DNA from: Nocardia grenadensis NBRC 108939
GTDB taxonomy: Bacteria > Actinomycetota > Actinomycetes > Mycobacteriales > Mycobacteriaceae
Length of the DNA: 40,580 bases
NCBI RefSeq assembly: GCF_001613445.1
Contig: NZ_BDCJ01000043.1
Location: 1 to 40,580 of the forward strand
Direction: 5' to 3'
Shown: one piece after another, positions 8,628-17,079 of the stretch
Layout: the number at the start of each line of letters is the position of its first letter
How positions within the stretch are numbered: position 1 is the first letter of the stretch
Notes under the pieces: model-generated
What the model was told of the DNA's origin: nothing
Database searches by the model: none
Seen by the model: only the letters and a program-made list of their open reading frames with translations
Position numbers and translations under genes: made by a program

Positions 8628-9122
8628 TCAGCCGGGGAGGAGCGGGTCGAGTTCTGGGTAGTACTGCGCCGGAACAGGGTCGAGCCGAAGTTCACGGCGT
8701 ACCGCGATGATGAAGTTCGCGAACGCCTTGTCGGTGGGTTTTCTGGTCTCGCGCCACTGTTCGCTCGTGAACTGCCGTTGCTGAACGGTGTCGAAGAGCT
8801 CGGTCATCGCGCCGTCCAACAGTGCTGCGGCCACCACAACCCGACGTGAGCCGACGAGCCGCACGGCGGCGTAGGCGTTGTCCCACCCCGCGGTCTCGAT
8901 CCGCACACGCGTGACCAGCTCGCCGAACTCCGGGGTTGAACGGTCAGCGAGTGCCACCATGCGTACTCCTTCACACGTGGCCCGGAACTCCTCGGCGACG
9001 CGCTGGTAGCAGGCCGTCTTCTGATCCCGGCGCCAGCGCGTCGACTCCGATCGATGGTCCCAGGCACGCCCGAGAACAACACCGAGCACCCCGGCCACCG
9101 CCGCAATCAGCGCCACCGTCAC
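8628..9122 (-). CDS. Small membrane-anchored protein, unknown function
   Basis: The protein has 164 residues. The GTG at 9122 is chosen because GGAGGTGA sits 5 nt upstream (9128-9135), although the frame is open further back. The N-terminus VTVALIAAVAGVLGVVLGRA is a single membrane anchor, followed by a cytoplasmic helical region (RWRRDQKTACYQRVAEEF and beyond). Similar short anchored helical proteins are common hypothetical proteins in actinobacteria. It lies 38 bp downstream of the transglutaminase-like gene on the same strand and may be co-transcribed with it. Confidence 0.65.
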   Translation of the reverse strand: MTVALIAAVAGVLGVVLGRAWDHRSESTRWRRDQKTACYQRVAEEFRATCEGVRMVALADRSTPEFGELVTRVRIETAGWDNAYAAVRLVGSRRVVVAAALLDGAMTELFDTVQQRQFTSEQWRETRKPTDKAFANFIIAVRRELRLDPVPAQYYPELDPLLPG

Positions 9123-9160
9123 TTCGCTCACCTCCGGCGCACGCTCCAGCTGTCCGGCGG

Positions 9161-10033
9161 TCAGGCGGCGGGCAGGAGCTCGTCGATGCGTGTCCTGACC
9201 CCTGGCGTGGTCTCGAATGTTCGGTTTCCGTCCGCGTCGACGTGGACGGGAGCCTGTCCTACGGCGTCGAGCAGGGCATGCAGGCGTGGGTACGGTGCCG
9301 TGCGGGCGCGTTCGACGATGCCGGGGCGGCGCCACCATTCCAGGGCGTTGGAGATGAGGTTGATCCCGGAGGACCGGAACAACGCGGCCCTCTCGGCGTC
9401 CGCGGTGAGGGGATCGGTGACGACGTTGGAGTCTTCGGTGAGGACCGTGTAGTCCAAGATGAGTTCTTCGCGGGGCACGGTCATGTGAGTGCCGGCCGCG
9501 AGCCGCCCTTCGGCCAGGGGCGCGCGGGAGGCCGGACTACCGCAGATCGAGCCGGCCATACGGCCGATGACCGGGAGCGGCATGGAGGCCCGGACCTCGG
9601 GGTACTGCATCACGGTCGCGTCGACCCAGCGGCCGGAGCCCGGGAGCCACAGCACGCAGTGCGCGTTGAACTGCTCGCCGTCCCACGAGGCTCCGCCGCT
9701 GCCGTAGCGGGTCAGCGTGCCGCGGGTCTGGTGCGCGATGACGAGTTCGACGGCGGTGGGCCGGGCCGTGATCCCGATCAGGTCGTAGGCGTGGTGCAGC
9801 GATATCGCTGCCGAGACGCACAGATCGGCCCGCAGGCCCGTGGAGTGGTGTAGCCACAGGAACGGCGGCAGCATCTCCACCAGCTGGTCGGGTGGAGCGG
9901 CGGCGACCATGTTCGCGATCAGCCGCGCGGGGATGCCCAGCTGGCCCGGATCGTATCCGTTCTGCCCTCGCGCACCGCGCCCCTGTGACCGGGTGGTGGC
10001 TCGTTTTAGCTTGCGCCCCTTGGATTTCGGCAT
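9161..10033 (-). CDS. Transglutaminase-like (papain-fold) protein, uncharacterised
   Basis: The protein has 290 residues from ATG 10033; a GGAGG lies 10 nt upstream, and a TTG two codons earlier is less likely. The N-terminus is basic (MPKSKGRKLKRATTRSQGRG). A Cys-His-Asp order typical of transglutaminase-fold enzymes is visible: C72 in RADLCVSAAISLHHAYDLIG, H125 in FNAHCVLWLP and D138 in GSGRWVDATVMQYPEV. The spacing (53 and 13 residues) suits that fold. No signal peptide is seen, so it is probably cytoplasmic. The function could be proteolysis, crosslinking or deamidation. The fold call is inferred from three motifs and not from a family match. Confidence 0.6.
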   Translation of the reverse strand: MPKSKGRKLKRATTRSQGRGARGQNGYDPGQLGIPARLIANMVAAAPPDQLVEMLPPFLWLHHSTGLRADLCVSAAISLHHAYDLIGITARPTAVELVIAHQTRGTLTRYGSGGASWDGEQFNAHCVLWLPGSGRWVDATVMQYPEVRASMPLPVIGRMAGSICGSPASRAPLAEGRLAAGTHMTVPREELILDYTVLTEDSNVVTDPLTADAERAALFRSSGINLISNALEWWRRPGIVERARTAPYPRLHALLDAVGQAPVHVDADGNRTFETTPGVRTRIDELLPAA

Positions 10034-10314
10034 TTGCAAATCGCCTCCTTCGGATCAATCGACCTCGTCTGCCAGTATGACCACGATTGCCGTCGAGCCG
10101 CTCCGATTCGAGACAATTCCGGCGCTCCGCGTCCCCACCACACCTATCGCTCGAGGCGTTACTGTGCAGGTCGTTGTTTCCCGGGCACGCGCCAGGCCAT
10201 GCAATGTCTGTCCTGCCGTTCGTCCCCGACACCCGGTGTACACCGCGGTCAACGACGGCCTGGCCCGAAGCACATGAGCCGGGTGAACGCTGATCGGCGT
10301 CCCCGATGGTGTGC

Positions 10315-10872
10315 TCAGTGGAGGAAGCACACGAGGTCGGAGTTGATTCTCGTGCAGGTTTGAACCCAATCGCGCATTTCTGCAATGGATTCCGTGACCT
10401 GGGAGTCGGCGACGGCGGAGAGGTCAGCGGCCTCCAGCGCCTGTGCGATCGGCTTCACCTCGCTGCTGGTGAGGTGACCGATACCGGGGAAGTCGATGAT
10501 CTCCGGCAGCGCCACAGGCGAGCCCGAGGAGATGAGGTCATGCGGATGGAACTGCACATCGATCTCGTCTAGGGCCTGGTGCACGGTGTCGAACCAGGAC
10601 AAACCGACCGGGTACCAGTGCGCATTTGGCAGGGAATAGCCGAGCTGTTCGCACAGCCATTCCAGTGCGTAGCCGTACACCGATCCGTCGGTATCGGTGA
10701 AGGGCCGGGAGAAGAACAGCTCTTCCAGGGCCTGGTCGAAGCCGTCTGGGGTATCGGTGGGCCGACGCAGATTCATCAGCCGGGCGAAGTAGTCCCGCGG
10801 GTCGGGCAAGTATTTGGCTGGGGCCCGCACCAGTTCGATCTCCACCGCGTACGCCATTACCCCGTATCCCAT
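10315..10872 (-). CDS. DUF7691-like protein, unknown function
   Basis: The protein has 185 residues from ATG 10872 (GGGGAGCAGGA upstream; a second ATG at 10857 is possible). The stretches YGYALEWLCEQLGYSLPNAH, WYPVGLSWFDTVHQAL, FPGIGHLTSSEV and the C-terminal DLVCFLH match what I remember of the DUF7691 family of actinobacterial proteins. No biochemical role is known to me. It lies between other accessory genes; 280 bp of apparently empty sequence separates it from the next gene on the same strand. Confidence 0.6.
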   Translation of the reverse strand: MGYGVMAYAVEIELVRAPAKYLPDPRDYFARLMNLRRPTDTPDGFDQALEELFFSRPFTDTDGSVYGYALEWLCEQLGYSLPNAHWYPVGLSWFDTVHQALDEIDVQFHPHDLISSGSPVALPEIIDFPGIGHLTSSEVKPIAQALEAADLSAVADSQVTESIAEMRDWVQTCTRINSDLVCFLH

Positions 10873-11081
10873 TCCTGCTCCCCGTGCTCGTCGCGCCCTG
10901 GTCGACCGGCACCGGTGGTGCGCGGTCTGTCGATACGGTAACCGGGTGCGGTGACCGAAAACCCCGTCCGCTGTGGCCGATACGGTCTGCGGCCGCACCT
11001 CACGCGCCGCGGGTCGCCTCCCCGCAGCCGCGGTTCCCAATTTCGGCTGTCCGGCTGAAACCCGGGTTTCATACTGGAGGG

Positions 11082-11519
11082 ATGTCGCCGCGTGCCCGGC
11101 CGAACCGCTACACCTCGAATCAGCTCGATGCGGACCTGCGGCGGATCATAAAGCGCCTGCGCGCCGATTCCGAAGAACGCGGCGAATACCTGCGGTACCC
11201 CGACGATGACGACCTGGCCGCACTTCACGCGCTGGACAGAATCATCAACGCCGCTGGCCACCTGATCGATCGGCACATCGTCGCCGCCCGCCGACGCGGA
11301 CAACACCAGCGCGACGGCATCACCGCCCCCGGCACACCGGTGTCGTGGGCGAGGATCGGTGACGCGCTGAACATCAGCGGCCAAGCCGCCGGGAAGCGCG
11401 CCCGCGCCCACCGGCTCGCCGTAGAGCCGCCACCACCGATGACCCCCGAGCGGCTCGAGGAACTGGTGCCCGAGGGCCGGCGGCTTGTCGCTGAGCGTGA
11501 CCGCCGGCCGAAACGCTAA
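11082..11519 (+). CDS. Small HTH-type putative DNA-binding protein
   Basis: The protein has 145 residues from ATG 11082, preceded directly by GGAGGG. It is rich in Arg. Residues about 10-70 are charged helices (DADLRRIIKRLRADSEER), and residues about 85-110 (TPVSWARIGDALNISGQAAG then KRA) look like a helix-turn-helix in which 'W.xIGxALxxSxQAA' is the typical core. Such proteins are frequent on actinobacterial plasmids and integrative elements. It is divergent from the DUF7691-like gene across about 210 bp. Its role as a regulator is inferred. Confidence 0.6.
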   Translation: MSPRARPNRYTSNQLDADLRRIIKRLRADSEERGEYLRYPDDDDLAALHALDRIINAAGHLIDRHIVAARRRGQHQRDGITAPGTPVSWARIGDALNISGQAAGKRARAHRLAVEPPPPMTPERLEELVPEGRRLVAERDRRPKR

Positions 11520-11614
11520 GCGCGACTTTTCTCGTCACTGGACCCCTATGCCTTACCGCACCGGCGGCACCGCGCAAGATGTTTGAGGCTGCGGCGGACC
11601 GGACCTCGCCTGCG

Positions 11615-12841
11615 TCAGCAGCCAGCCTGGAACGGCATGCAGGCGTTGGGTGTAGACGGTGGCGGCCGTGGCGGTGCTGGTGAGGGTTGGACCTGGCCTG
11701 CCGGGGGTGTCATCGGGTCGCCGGTGCGGGTCGCTGAGCGTGCGTCGCCGCAGCAGGCCACCAGAATGAGCAGAGCTGCTGCCAGGATGATGATTGCCAG
11801 AATCGAGATCGCGGTATCCATTCCTGGCCATTGCGACCACCGGCGGGCGGTGGGTTCGGCAAATGCGGGCGGTGTTGCCGCCGGATAGAGCGGATAGCGC
11901 TCACTCAGCGGAACACGCGGCCTTCTTGACTGGTCGATGGTGGACGCGGAGATGAGCTGGCGACGGGGCGTGGGCTCGGGATCGTCGGCGTCCTGCCAGC
12001 GTGTGCCTCGGTCGCTGGCTGGCGGTCCCACAGGTCTGGACGGGCCCGGGTTCGCGCGTGTGCTGGGCAGGACCAGCGGGCGCCGCCGGCTCCGCGGAGC
12101 CGGCGGCAGCGAAGTGAGAGCTGGTTGCGGAGGCATCGGGGCCGGGCGGTAAGCGAACGGATCATCCTGGCCATCGGGGTGGGCCGAGGTCTCGGCCGGC
12201 AGTCGCGCGAACGAGAACCCCTCTTGCGCGAGTCGTTGCCGGCCAGGCAGGTACTGGGCGAGGCCGAGTACGCCGAAGGCGCGTTCGAGGTCTTCGCCGC
12301 TCCAGCGGCGTTTCGCCCCGGGGTCTGGTGTGAAGTAGTCGCGCAGGTCACGGTCGTTGTCCGATGAGGCGGCGACCACGAACATGCCATCATTGATCTC
12401 GGAGGATGTGATGGTCAGGCAAGCATCGTCCAGGGACGCCAGGACTACCAGCAGATGCACCCAGTCCGGCAGGCCCGCGGGTGTCAAGTTTTTCTTGACC
12501 GCGTACATGTAGCGTTCGGCCTGGGCGACCGGGTTGGCGGCCGAGCCCAGCGAGTACAGGTCGGCGACCGCACCGCCGACCCGCCAGGCGCCGTTGTCGC
12601 ACGGGTCGAGCGTGCCGTGTTGAACGCTCCGGAAACCTTTGATCTCCATTACTGTGCACGTGTACGGGGTCCACACCAGCGCATCGAGGCTGTGGACGCG
12701 GCGCTTGTGGCGCACTTTGCACCCGAGCACAGCGACCCCACCGACCTGGCTGCTACCGGTCCGCCAGGACTCCAGCAACCGGCGGACCATTTCCTCGGCG
12801 TCTTCTACTTCCACCCCGTTGCTGACGATCACGATCACCAC
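11615..12841 (-). CDS. NERD-domain protein with proline-rich linker and C-terminal membrane anchor
   Basis: The protein has 408 residues; the GTG at 12841 or 12838 has GGGGG just upstream. Residues about 15-130 resemble the nuclease-related NERD domain: a hydrophobic strand (GVAVLGCKV), D53 in HSLDALVW, then E66 and K68 in CTVMEIKGF, the PD-(D/E)xK-like core. Residues 130-215 continue the globular part. Residues about 225-335 are low-complexity Pro/Arg/Ser, and a single TM follows (ISILAIIILAAALLILVACC, around 345-365). This orientation would keep the nuclease-like domain in the cytoplasm on a long tether, if the C-terminal anchor is topologically normal. The substrate is unknown. Confidence 0.65.
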   Translation of the reverse strand: MVIVIVSNGVEVEDAEEMVRRLLESWRTGSSQVGGVAVLGCKVRHKRRVHSLDALVWTPYTCTVMEIKGFRSVQHGTLDPCDNGAWRVGGAVADLYSLGSAANPVAQAERYMYAVKKNLTPAGLPDWVHLLVVLASLDDACLTITSSEINDGMFVVAASSDNDRDLRDYFTPDPGAKRRWSGEDLERAFGVLGLAQYLPGRQRLAQEGFSFARLPAETSAHPDGQDDPFAYRPAPMPPQPALTSLPPAPRSRRRPLVLPSTRANPGPSRPVGPPASDRGTRWQDADDPEPTPRRQLISASTIDQSRRPRVPLSERYPLYPAATPPAFAEPTARRWSQWPGMDTAISILAIIILAAALLILVACCGDARSATRTGDPMTPPAGQVQPSPAPPRPPPSTPNACMPFQAGC

Positions 12842-13249
12842 AGACCCCCGAACCTCGACACCGCGCAGCCTTCAAGCCTACTGCGACTGGACAATTCGCG
12901 TAGCTGAAACTCACTTGGGCACAACGGAATAAGCCGTTCCTGGATCGGCGTGCACCTTATCGACGACACGTCGGTCCGAGACCGGCCAGCGCCGGAAGCG
13001 CCTGCAGCACTGTGGCGTTAGCCGATCAGCTGGAACGGCGCGGAGGGGTGGGCTCCAGGTGTCGGGAGGGTGGGGTAGCCTGCTGTGCAGGCCGTAGCTG
13101 TGACGGCTCAGCTCCGCCGGTCGATGCCCCACGCGCGCCTGGCACGAGGGCCAAGATCCTGCGGGTCACCCAGCTGAAACCAGACAGACTTTGCCGTGAT
13201 CGATTCTCACCACGGCAGGGGCGTGGGCCTTGCCGAGGAAGAGACCGTC
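12842..13249. other. Gap of ~400 bp without a recognisable gene
   Basis: Neither strand shows a convincing protein. The stretch separates the NERD gene from a rightward frameshifted gene and ends with a good ribosome site (GAGGAAGAG) in front of the ATG at 13250. It presumably holds the promoters of the two divergent genes. Confidence 0.45.
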
Positions 13250-13982
13250 ATGGGATCCAATCATGGACCGAGCCGGCACACCGCGCGGAAGAATGATGCC
13301 CGTGCGCTCGCCGCGCGTACCGGGATGCCTTACCAGGCGGCGCTGCGCCAGGTCACTCAGAACAAGGAGCTGCGCGAGCCCCGGCACCGGCGGCATCAAC
13401 TTCGACGGGATCTTCGGCCCCGAGCACGCCGAGCTGCGCGAACAGTTCGACCGATCGTTGAAGTTCGGGGCGTCGGGCCTGGTGGTTCTACCTCCGGAAG
13501 TCGTGGGCAAGGTGACCATCGCCGGGCCGGAATTCGTGGCCGGCGAGCACACCGGCATGGAGATTCACTTCGAGGCGTTGAGCAAGAATCCGAAGCTGGG
13601 CACACCGGCCGAGTCGCGGTTCTATGACGAGCACGGCGTCCAGGTCACCTCCCATGAGGGTCGAATCTCCCACCTCAACCAAGGACCGGGTGGCTTCGCG
13701 ATCCGCATCGATTTCTACGACCATCTCCAGATCGAGCTGCTCAACCCGAACGACAACACTCAACCCGGTCATGCCCAGATCAACTACAACTTCCGACGAA
13801 TCCGGCCGGCCGAGGCCCTCGGCGTCGAAGAGATGGCCTTGGCGGTGATGCTGATCATCACACTCAACGGCAGCGACAGTCCGAAGCCGACCAACTGCCG
13901 GAAATCCGCGGTCGATTCGCCGCGTAGGACCGCCGAGGCGCTGCCTATCGCTGGCGAGACGGACCGGCGCGGTAGCAAATAG
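13250..13982 (+). pseudogene. Frameshifted gene: short 'ALR' N-terminal module plus unknown C-terminal domain
   Basis: From ATG 13250 (GAGGAAGAG upstream) the frame reads MGSNHGPSRHTARKNDARAL then AARTGMPYQAALRQVTQN, a short basic module recurring in actinobacterial accessory genes. Near 13380 the coding sense moves to another frame, which reads PGTGGINFDGIFGPEHAELR and continues through LVVLPPEVVGKVTI to about 13810 (INYNFRRIRPAEAL). Neither frame alone gives a sensible protein, so one indel is likely. The last ~200 bp overlap the 3' end of the opposite-strand gene. I do not recognise the larger domain. Confidence 0.55.
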
Positions 13983-14425
13983 GTTGGTTCATTGTGATTC
14001 ACCAGCGCCTTGCCGGAGTCGGCATCCCGCCGTCTAGAAGGCACGCGTCGGACCGGGCGGCTGCGGCGACCACCATCGACGCTTTCCGCACGCGAGGCCG
14101 GTCGGCGGCGGCCGGAGGCTGGCCGTAGTTCCCAGGTTGCCCGGATCGTGGTCTCGGTCCGGGGCGCTGCGGGCTCGGCGGTGTTGACGTGGGCGGGATC
14201 GTCTCGATGCGCCGACTGGACGCGGGCTGCGGCGGCGGTGCGGACCAGGCGCCACACGTGAGCGCGCTGCCACCGGCTGCGACCGGCGGGCGTGGGGATG
14301 CCCCGGGCATCGAGGGCATCGCTGATGGCGGCGTAGGACATCCCGTCCATGTACATGATCACGACCGCGGTGAGCACGTGCGGCGGGCACAGCGACGGCC
14401 GTCCCGGGCCGCGCCCGGCGCTCAT
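13784..14425 (-). CDS. Recombinase-domain-like HTH protein
   Basis: The ATG at 14425 overlaps the stop of the upstream small membrane gene (ATGA). Residues 5-65 contain GRPSLCPPHVLTAVVIMYMD, then GMSYAAISDALDARGIPTPA and GRSRWQRAHVWRLVR. This is the helix-turn-helix pattern seen after the catalytic domain of large serine recombinases ('M-xxxIAxxLNxRGIPTPxGxxW'). No serine recombinase catalytic domain is present, so it is probably a small DNA-binding protein. The frame runs to 13784, but the last third is low-complexity and overlaps the 3' part of an opposing pseudogene, so the true end may be disturbed. Confidence 0.55.
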   Translation of the reverse strand: MSAGRGPGRPSLCPPHVLTAVVIMYMDGMSYAAISDALDARGIPTPAGRSRWQRAHVWRLVRTAAAARVQSAHRDDPAHVNTAEPAAPRTETTIRATWELRPASGRRRPASRAESVDGGRRSRPVRRVPSRRRDADSGKALVNHNEPTYLLPRRSVSPAIGSASAVLRGESTADFRQLVGFGLSLPLSVMISITAKAISSTPRASAGRIRRKL

Positions 14426-14655
14426 CGCCGGCCCCCGCGGCGCCAGGGGGCGAGAACGGCAAGAAGATCGCCCAGGATCGAGCGGGCCCGTTGGCCACGG
14501 TCGGCGCCGGCGGCGAGCGCGACCAGGGTCGTGATGGTGATGAGCACGAGCAGCACGATGGTGGGCGCGACCACCGCGATCAGCGCGATCGTGCCCAGCT
14601 GCGGTTGGGCCAGTAGTGCCAGAACGGTATGCAAAAACACGGAGTCTGTCTCCAA
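14422..14655 (-). CDS. Small membrane protein, 77 aa
   Basis: The protein starts METDSVFLHTVLALLAQPQL and has one long hydrophobic stretch (IALIAVVAPTIVLLVLITIT, about residues 22-48), then a basic tail RGQRARSILGDLLAVLAPWR. The stop codon overlaps the start of the HTH gene by ATGA, so the two are coupled. Actinobacterial mobile elements often carry small membrane proteins like this. The function is unknown. Confidence 0.55.
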   Translation of the reverse strand: METDSVFLHTVLALLAQPQLGTIALIAVVAPTIVLLVLITITTLVALAAGADRGQRARSILGDLLAVLAPWRRGGRR

Positions 14656-14684
14656 GGTGAGGACGAGACCGCGTGCGTCAGTAT

Positions 14685-15374
14685 TTATGCGCGCACGAGT
14701 CCCGCTGTCCGACTGAGGAATGAAGTCGTCCAGCGGGTGTCGGGACCGCGCGCGGGGCGGCGGAGCGCGGTGATCAGTTGCCCGGGTGGCTCGGTGGAAC
14801 GCCTGCGGCTGTGGTGCAGCAGCGCGCGAATGAAGTCGACGAAATGCGCCGTGCCGATGAGGTTACGGGCCCGGTCGGCAGGGAGATTGTCTTCGAGCCC
14901 GGACAGATAGGTCGGCCGGGACGGGTCGATATCGTCGGCGAGCCACCAGCCGGCGTCACCCAGCTTCTGAGCGATGACCTGGTCGAAAATCAATCGGATT
15001 GCCAGGAGCGCGCCCTTGGAACGCTCGATCGGGATGGGCGGCAGGTAACCCGCGATCGTTGTGAACAGCCCATCCCGGACTTCCCGCATCGTCGGGGTAT
15101 CCCAGATGTGCATCGTCGCGTATTGGAGTACCGCGGCGGCCGCGTTGTGGTCGAACAACTCCTCCGGCGGGGGCACCACGGTGTACTCGGTGAGGCACTG
15201 CCGGGTGAGGTCGTCGAAGATCTCCGGGTTATCGGCGATCATCCCTCGGACCGCCGCCTGTTCGGTGCGGTGCACCTGCTCACGGAATGCGGGGTCGTTC
15301 TGGAGCCGGGTCGCGGCATCGTGGGCCTGGCGCGCCTGCGCCATTGCCCTCAACCGCTCCTCCGAACTCATCAT
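14685..15374 (-). CDS. Hypothetical helical protein, unknown function
   Basis: The protein has 229 residues from ATG 15374; an in-frame ATG at 15428 would add 18 residues and cannot be excluded, since neither has a strong ribosome site. It is soluble and mostly helical, starting MMSSEERLRAMAQARQAHDA. A moderately conserved-looking core surrounds TMREVRDGLFTTIAGYLPPI and KGALLAIRLIFDQVIAQKLG. No signal peptide, membrane segment or catalytic motif is visible. It is on the same strand as the two small genes downstream, with 29 bp between. Confidence 0.55.
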   Translation of the reverse strand: MMSSEERLRAMAQARQAHDAATRLQNDPAFREQVHRTEQAAVRGMIADNPEIFDDLTRQCLTEYTVVPPPEELFDHNAAAAVLQYATMHIWDTPTMREVRDGLFTTIAGYLPPIPIERSKGALLAIRLIFDQVIAQKLGDAGWWLADDIDPSRPTYLSGLEDNLPADRARNLIGTAHFVDFIRALLHHSRRRSTEPPGQLITALRRPARGPDTRWTTSFLSRTAGLVRA

Positions 15375-15519
15375 GGGAATGACCGTACGCGACAGCGGTG
15401 AGTGTTCGTATATCGACGGCCGGGGCATCGTTCATCCGCCCGCGGTCGCCCGTTACCGGCGCTGCCCAGGGGCACGGGATACTGTCTGCGGCCGCGCGTA
15501 TAGACCCCAGCGGCGGTGG

Positions 15520-16523
15520 TCAGCGCGGTGGGAAGTCGAGGACCGTTGGAACCGTCATCGCGTCGATGCGGTCGAAGAAGTCGTCGAGCTCATCGAGGAT
15601 CGGCTGAGCACGGTGGCGGGCGGCGACGCCGCGCGCGTAGTAGCCCGGGTCGAGCACCCCGGCGGCGACGCGGGCCGGTTGCGGTAGCAGCGCGGTAAGG
15701 GTGATCCTCGCGATCGTCTCGGCCGGCAGGGGGTCGAGTTCGCCGATGTACCCGTCGGCGATGCCGCGGGTATCGAAGTCGGTGAGGTAGGGCTGGTCGG
15801 AGAACGCTTCGAGTAGCTCGGGTTCACGGTGTTCGGGATCGGTGAGGACGCGTTCGGCGATGAGATGTCCGCCGGGTTCGGCCGCGTGGGCCAGCACCGC
15901 GTGCCAGCGCCGGAATACCGTGACCGGGCAGGTCTCGGGGTCGCCGGTGGCGGGCAGTCCGACCAGGGGTTGGGCGCCGACGGTGACCTCGGTGTCGGTT
16001 ACCGCGATATCGCGTTGGGTGAGGGCGGCGATCCGGGCCCAGCGCAGGCCGGAGGCGCCGAGCAGCAGGATGACCGCGTCGCGGCGCCCGCGCAGACCGT
16101 CCGGCCAGCCGTGTGTGAGCAGGTGCGGCAGGACTTGGTCGGCGCGGTCGCGCATGGCCGCGAGGCGGTCGGTTCGGTCGGGGTTCAGGGCGCGGCGTAC
16201 CGCTTCGGCCTCTCCCGGGAGCGGCCAGCCCGGTCGGCGTCGACCGGCCTTGCCGGCGTGGGCGGCGTTGAGCGCGTGGGCGGCGTTGAGTGCGGTGACC
16301 CGGTTGCGTTGCATCCCGGGTTTGCCGGGGTGTGCATCGAGATAGGCCAGCACGACGGCCGCCGAGAATCCGCCGTCGGGCAGCTGCGGTTGGTCGTTTG
16401 CCCGAGCCCAGACCGCGAACTGCCGCCACTCACGGGCCTTTCGCCGGTGAGGCCGGGGATGGTGGTGGCGACTCGCCTGTCGTCATCAGGCACGTCGTTC
16501 AAGTCGTCATCAGGTTCGGTCAT
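15520..16523 (-). pseudogene. Tyrosine-recombinase-like gene, frameshifted near its start
   Basis: The gene starts at ATG 16523 (MTEPDDDLNDVPDDDRRVAT). Around 16440 the coding sense jumps to a second reverse frame that reads AREWRQFAVWARANDQPQLP, then GGFSAAVVLAYLDAHPGKPG. This is the core-binding domain of a tyrosine recombinase ('W..FA.WA......LP....V..YL'). The second frame continues open to 15520. The box I arginine is present in LLLGASGLRWARIAALTQRD, but no HxxR box II or clear nucleophilic tyrosine is seen. It is either a degenerate recombinase or a non-catalytic relative. One indel accounts for the frame change. Confidence 0.6.
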
Positions 16524-17035
16524 CGCTTCCCACCTCGGTCGGAATCGCTCCAGACGATAACCCGACGTCCCTGGCCGACGGGGCCCGTGGAAGTCGAGGT
16601 CACACGCTCGTGTACAGGCTGTCCGCTGATGTTCTGCACGGTCAATGGTGCGGGGCTGCCCGCGTACGCTCTATCTGCTGTGGAGATCGGGGATCGGATC
16701 GGCGATATCCCATTCGGTCAGCCGAGTGCCGGTCTGCTGGTAGGTGGCTTGTTTGGTGGCTTTGCGCGCTTCATAATCCTGGCGGCCGGGCAGCCCCTAC
16801 ACGTCGAGTTTTCCGACCATTTTAGTGGAATTTTAGCCACTGACCTGGACTTTCTCGTCGTGGACATGTTCGCGACGTTGATTCGGAGGCAGCGCGGTGT
16901 GCTGCAGTCCCCGCTGCCGCAGCTCGCCGCGCGCCGAGCGGTTCGGAGGCCGATACGCCGTAATAGACAGCACCACGCGCCGCGAATTGTGCACTTCGCC
17001 GGCGGAACCTCTAAACTGAGCGGCACTGGAGTCAA
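16524..17035. other. Gap of ~510 bp with a short coding remnant
   Basis: No complete gene is visible. On the reverse strand, about 16795 down to 16672, 41 codons read GLPGRQDYEARKATKQATYQ then QTGTRLTEWDIADPIPDLHS, right after a TAG and without a start. This looks like the C-terminal scrap of a real protein that I cannot identify. The section near 16800-16850 (TTTTAGTGGAATTTTAGCC) is clearly AT-richer than its surroundings. The stretch marks the border between the accessory genes and the catabolic cluster. Confidence 0.4.
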
Positions 17036-17046
17036 TGGTTGAACCA
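17036..17046. promoter_or_regulatory. Palindrome TGGTTGAACCA, candidate GntR/FadR-type operator
   Basis: This is an 11-bp palindrome about a central base, located 34 bp upstream of the start codon of the FadR-subfamily regulator gene. FadR-subfamily regulators are known to bind TGGT-N3-ACCA-type sites, and this sequence fits exactly. Autoregulation is the natural reading. A related but imperfect copy, TGGTCCTTCCA, lies at 27047-27057 in the divergent promoter of the catabolic genes. Confidence 0.55.
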
Positions 17047-17079
17047 GCTCACCACAATAGTCGCGACAGGGAGGATCTG

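Noticed and set aside
16332..17042. Rightward open frame of 236 codons across the gap before the GntR gene
   Set aside because: It overlaps the antisense recombinase N-terminus, has no ribosome site, and lacks coding-like composition.
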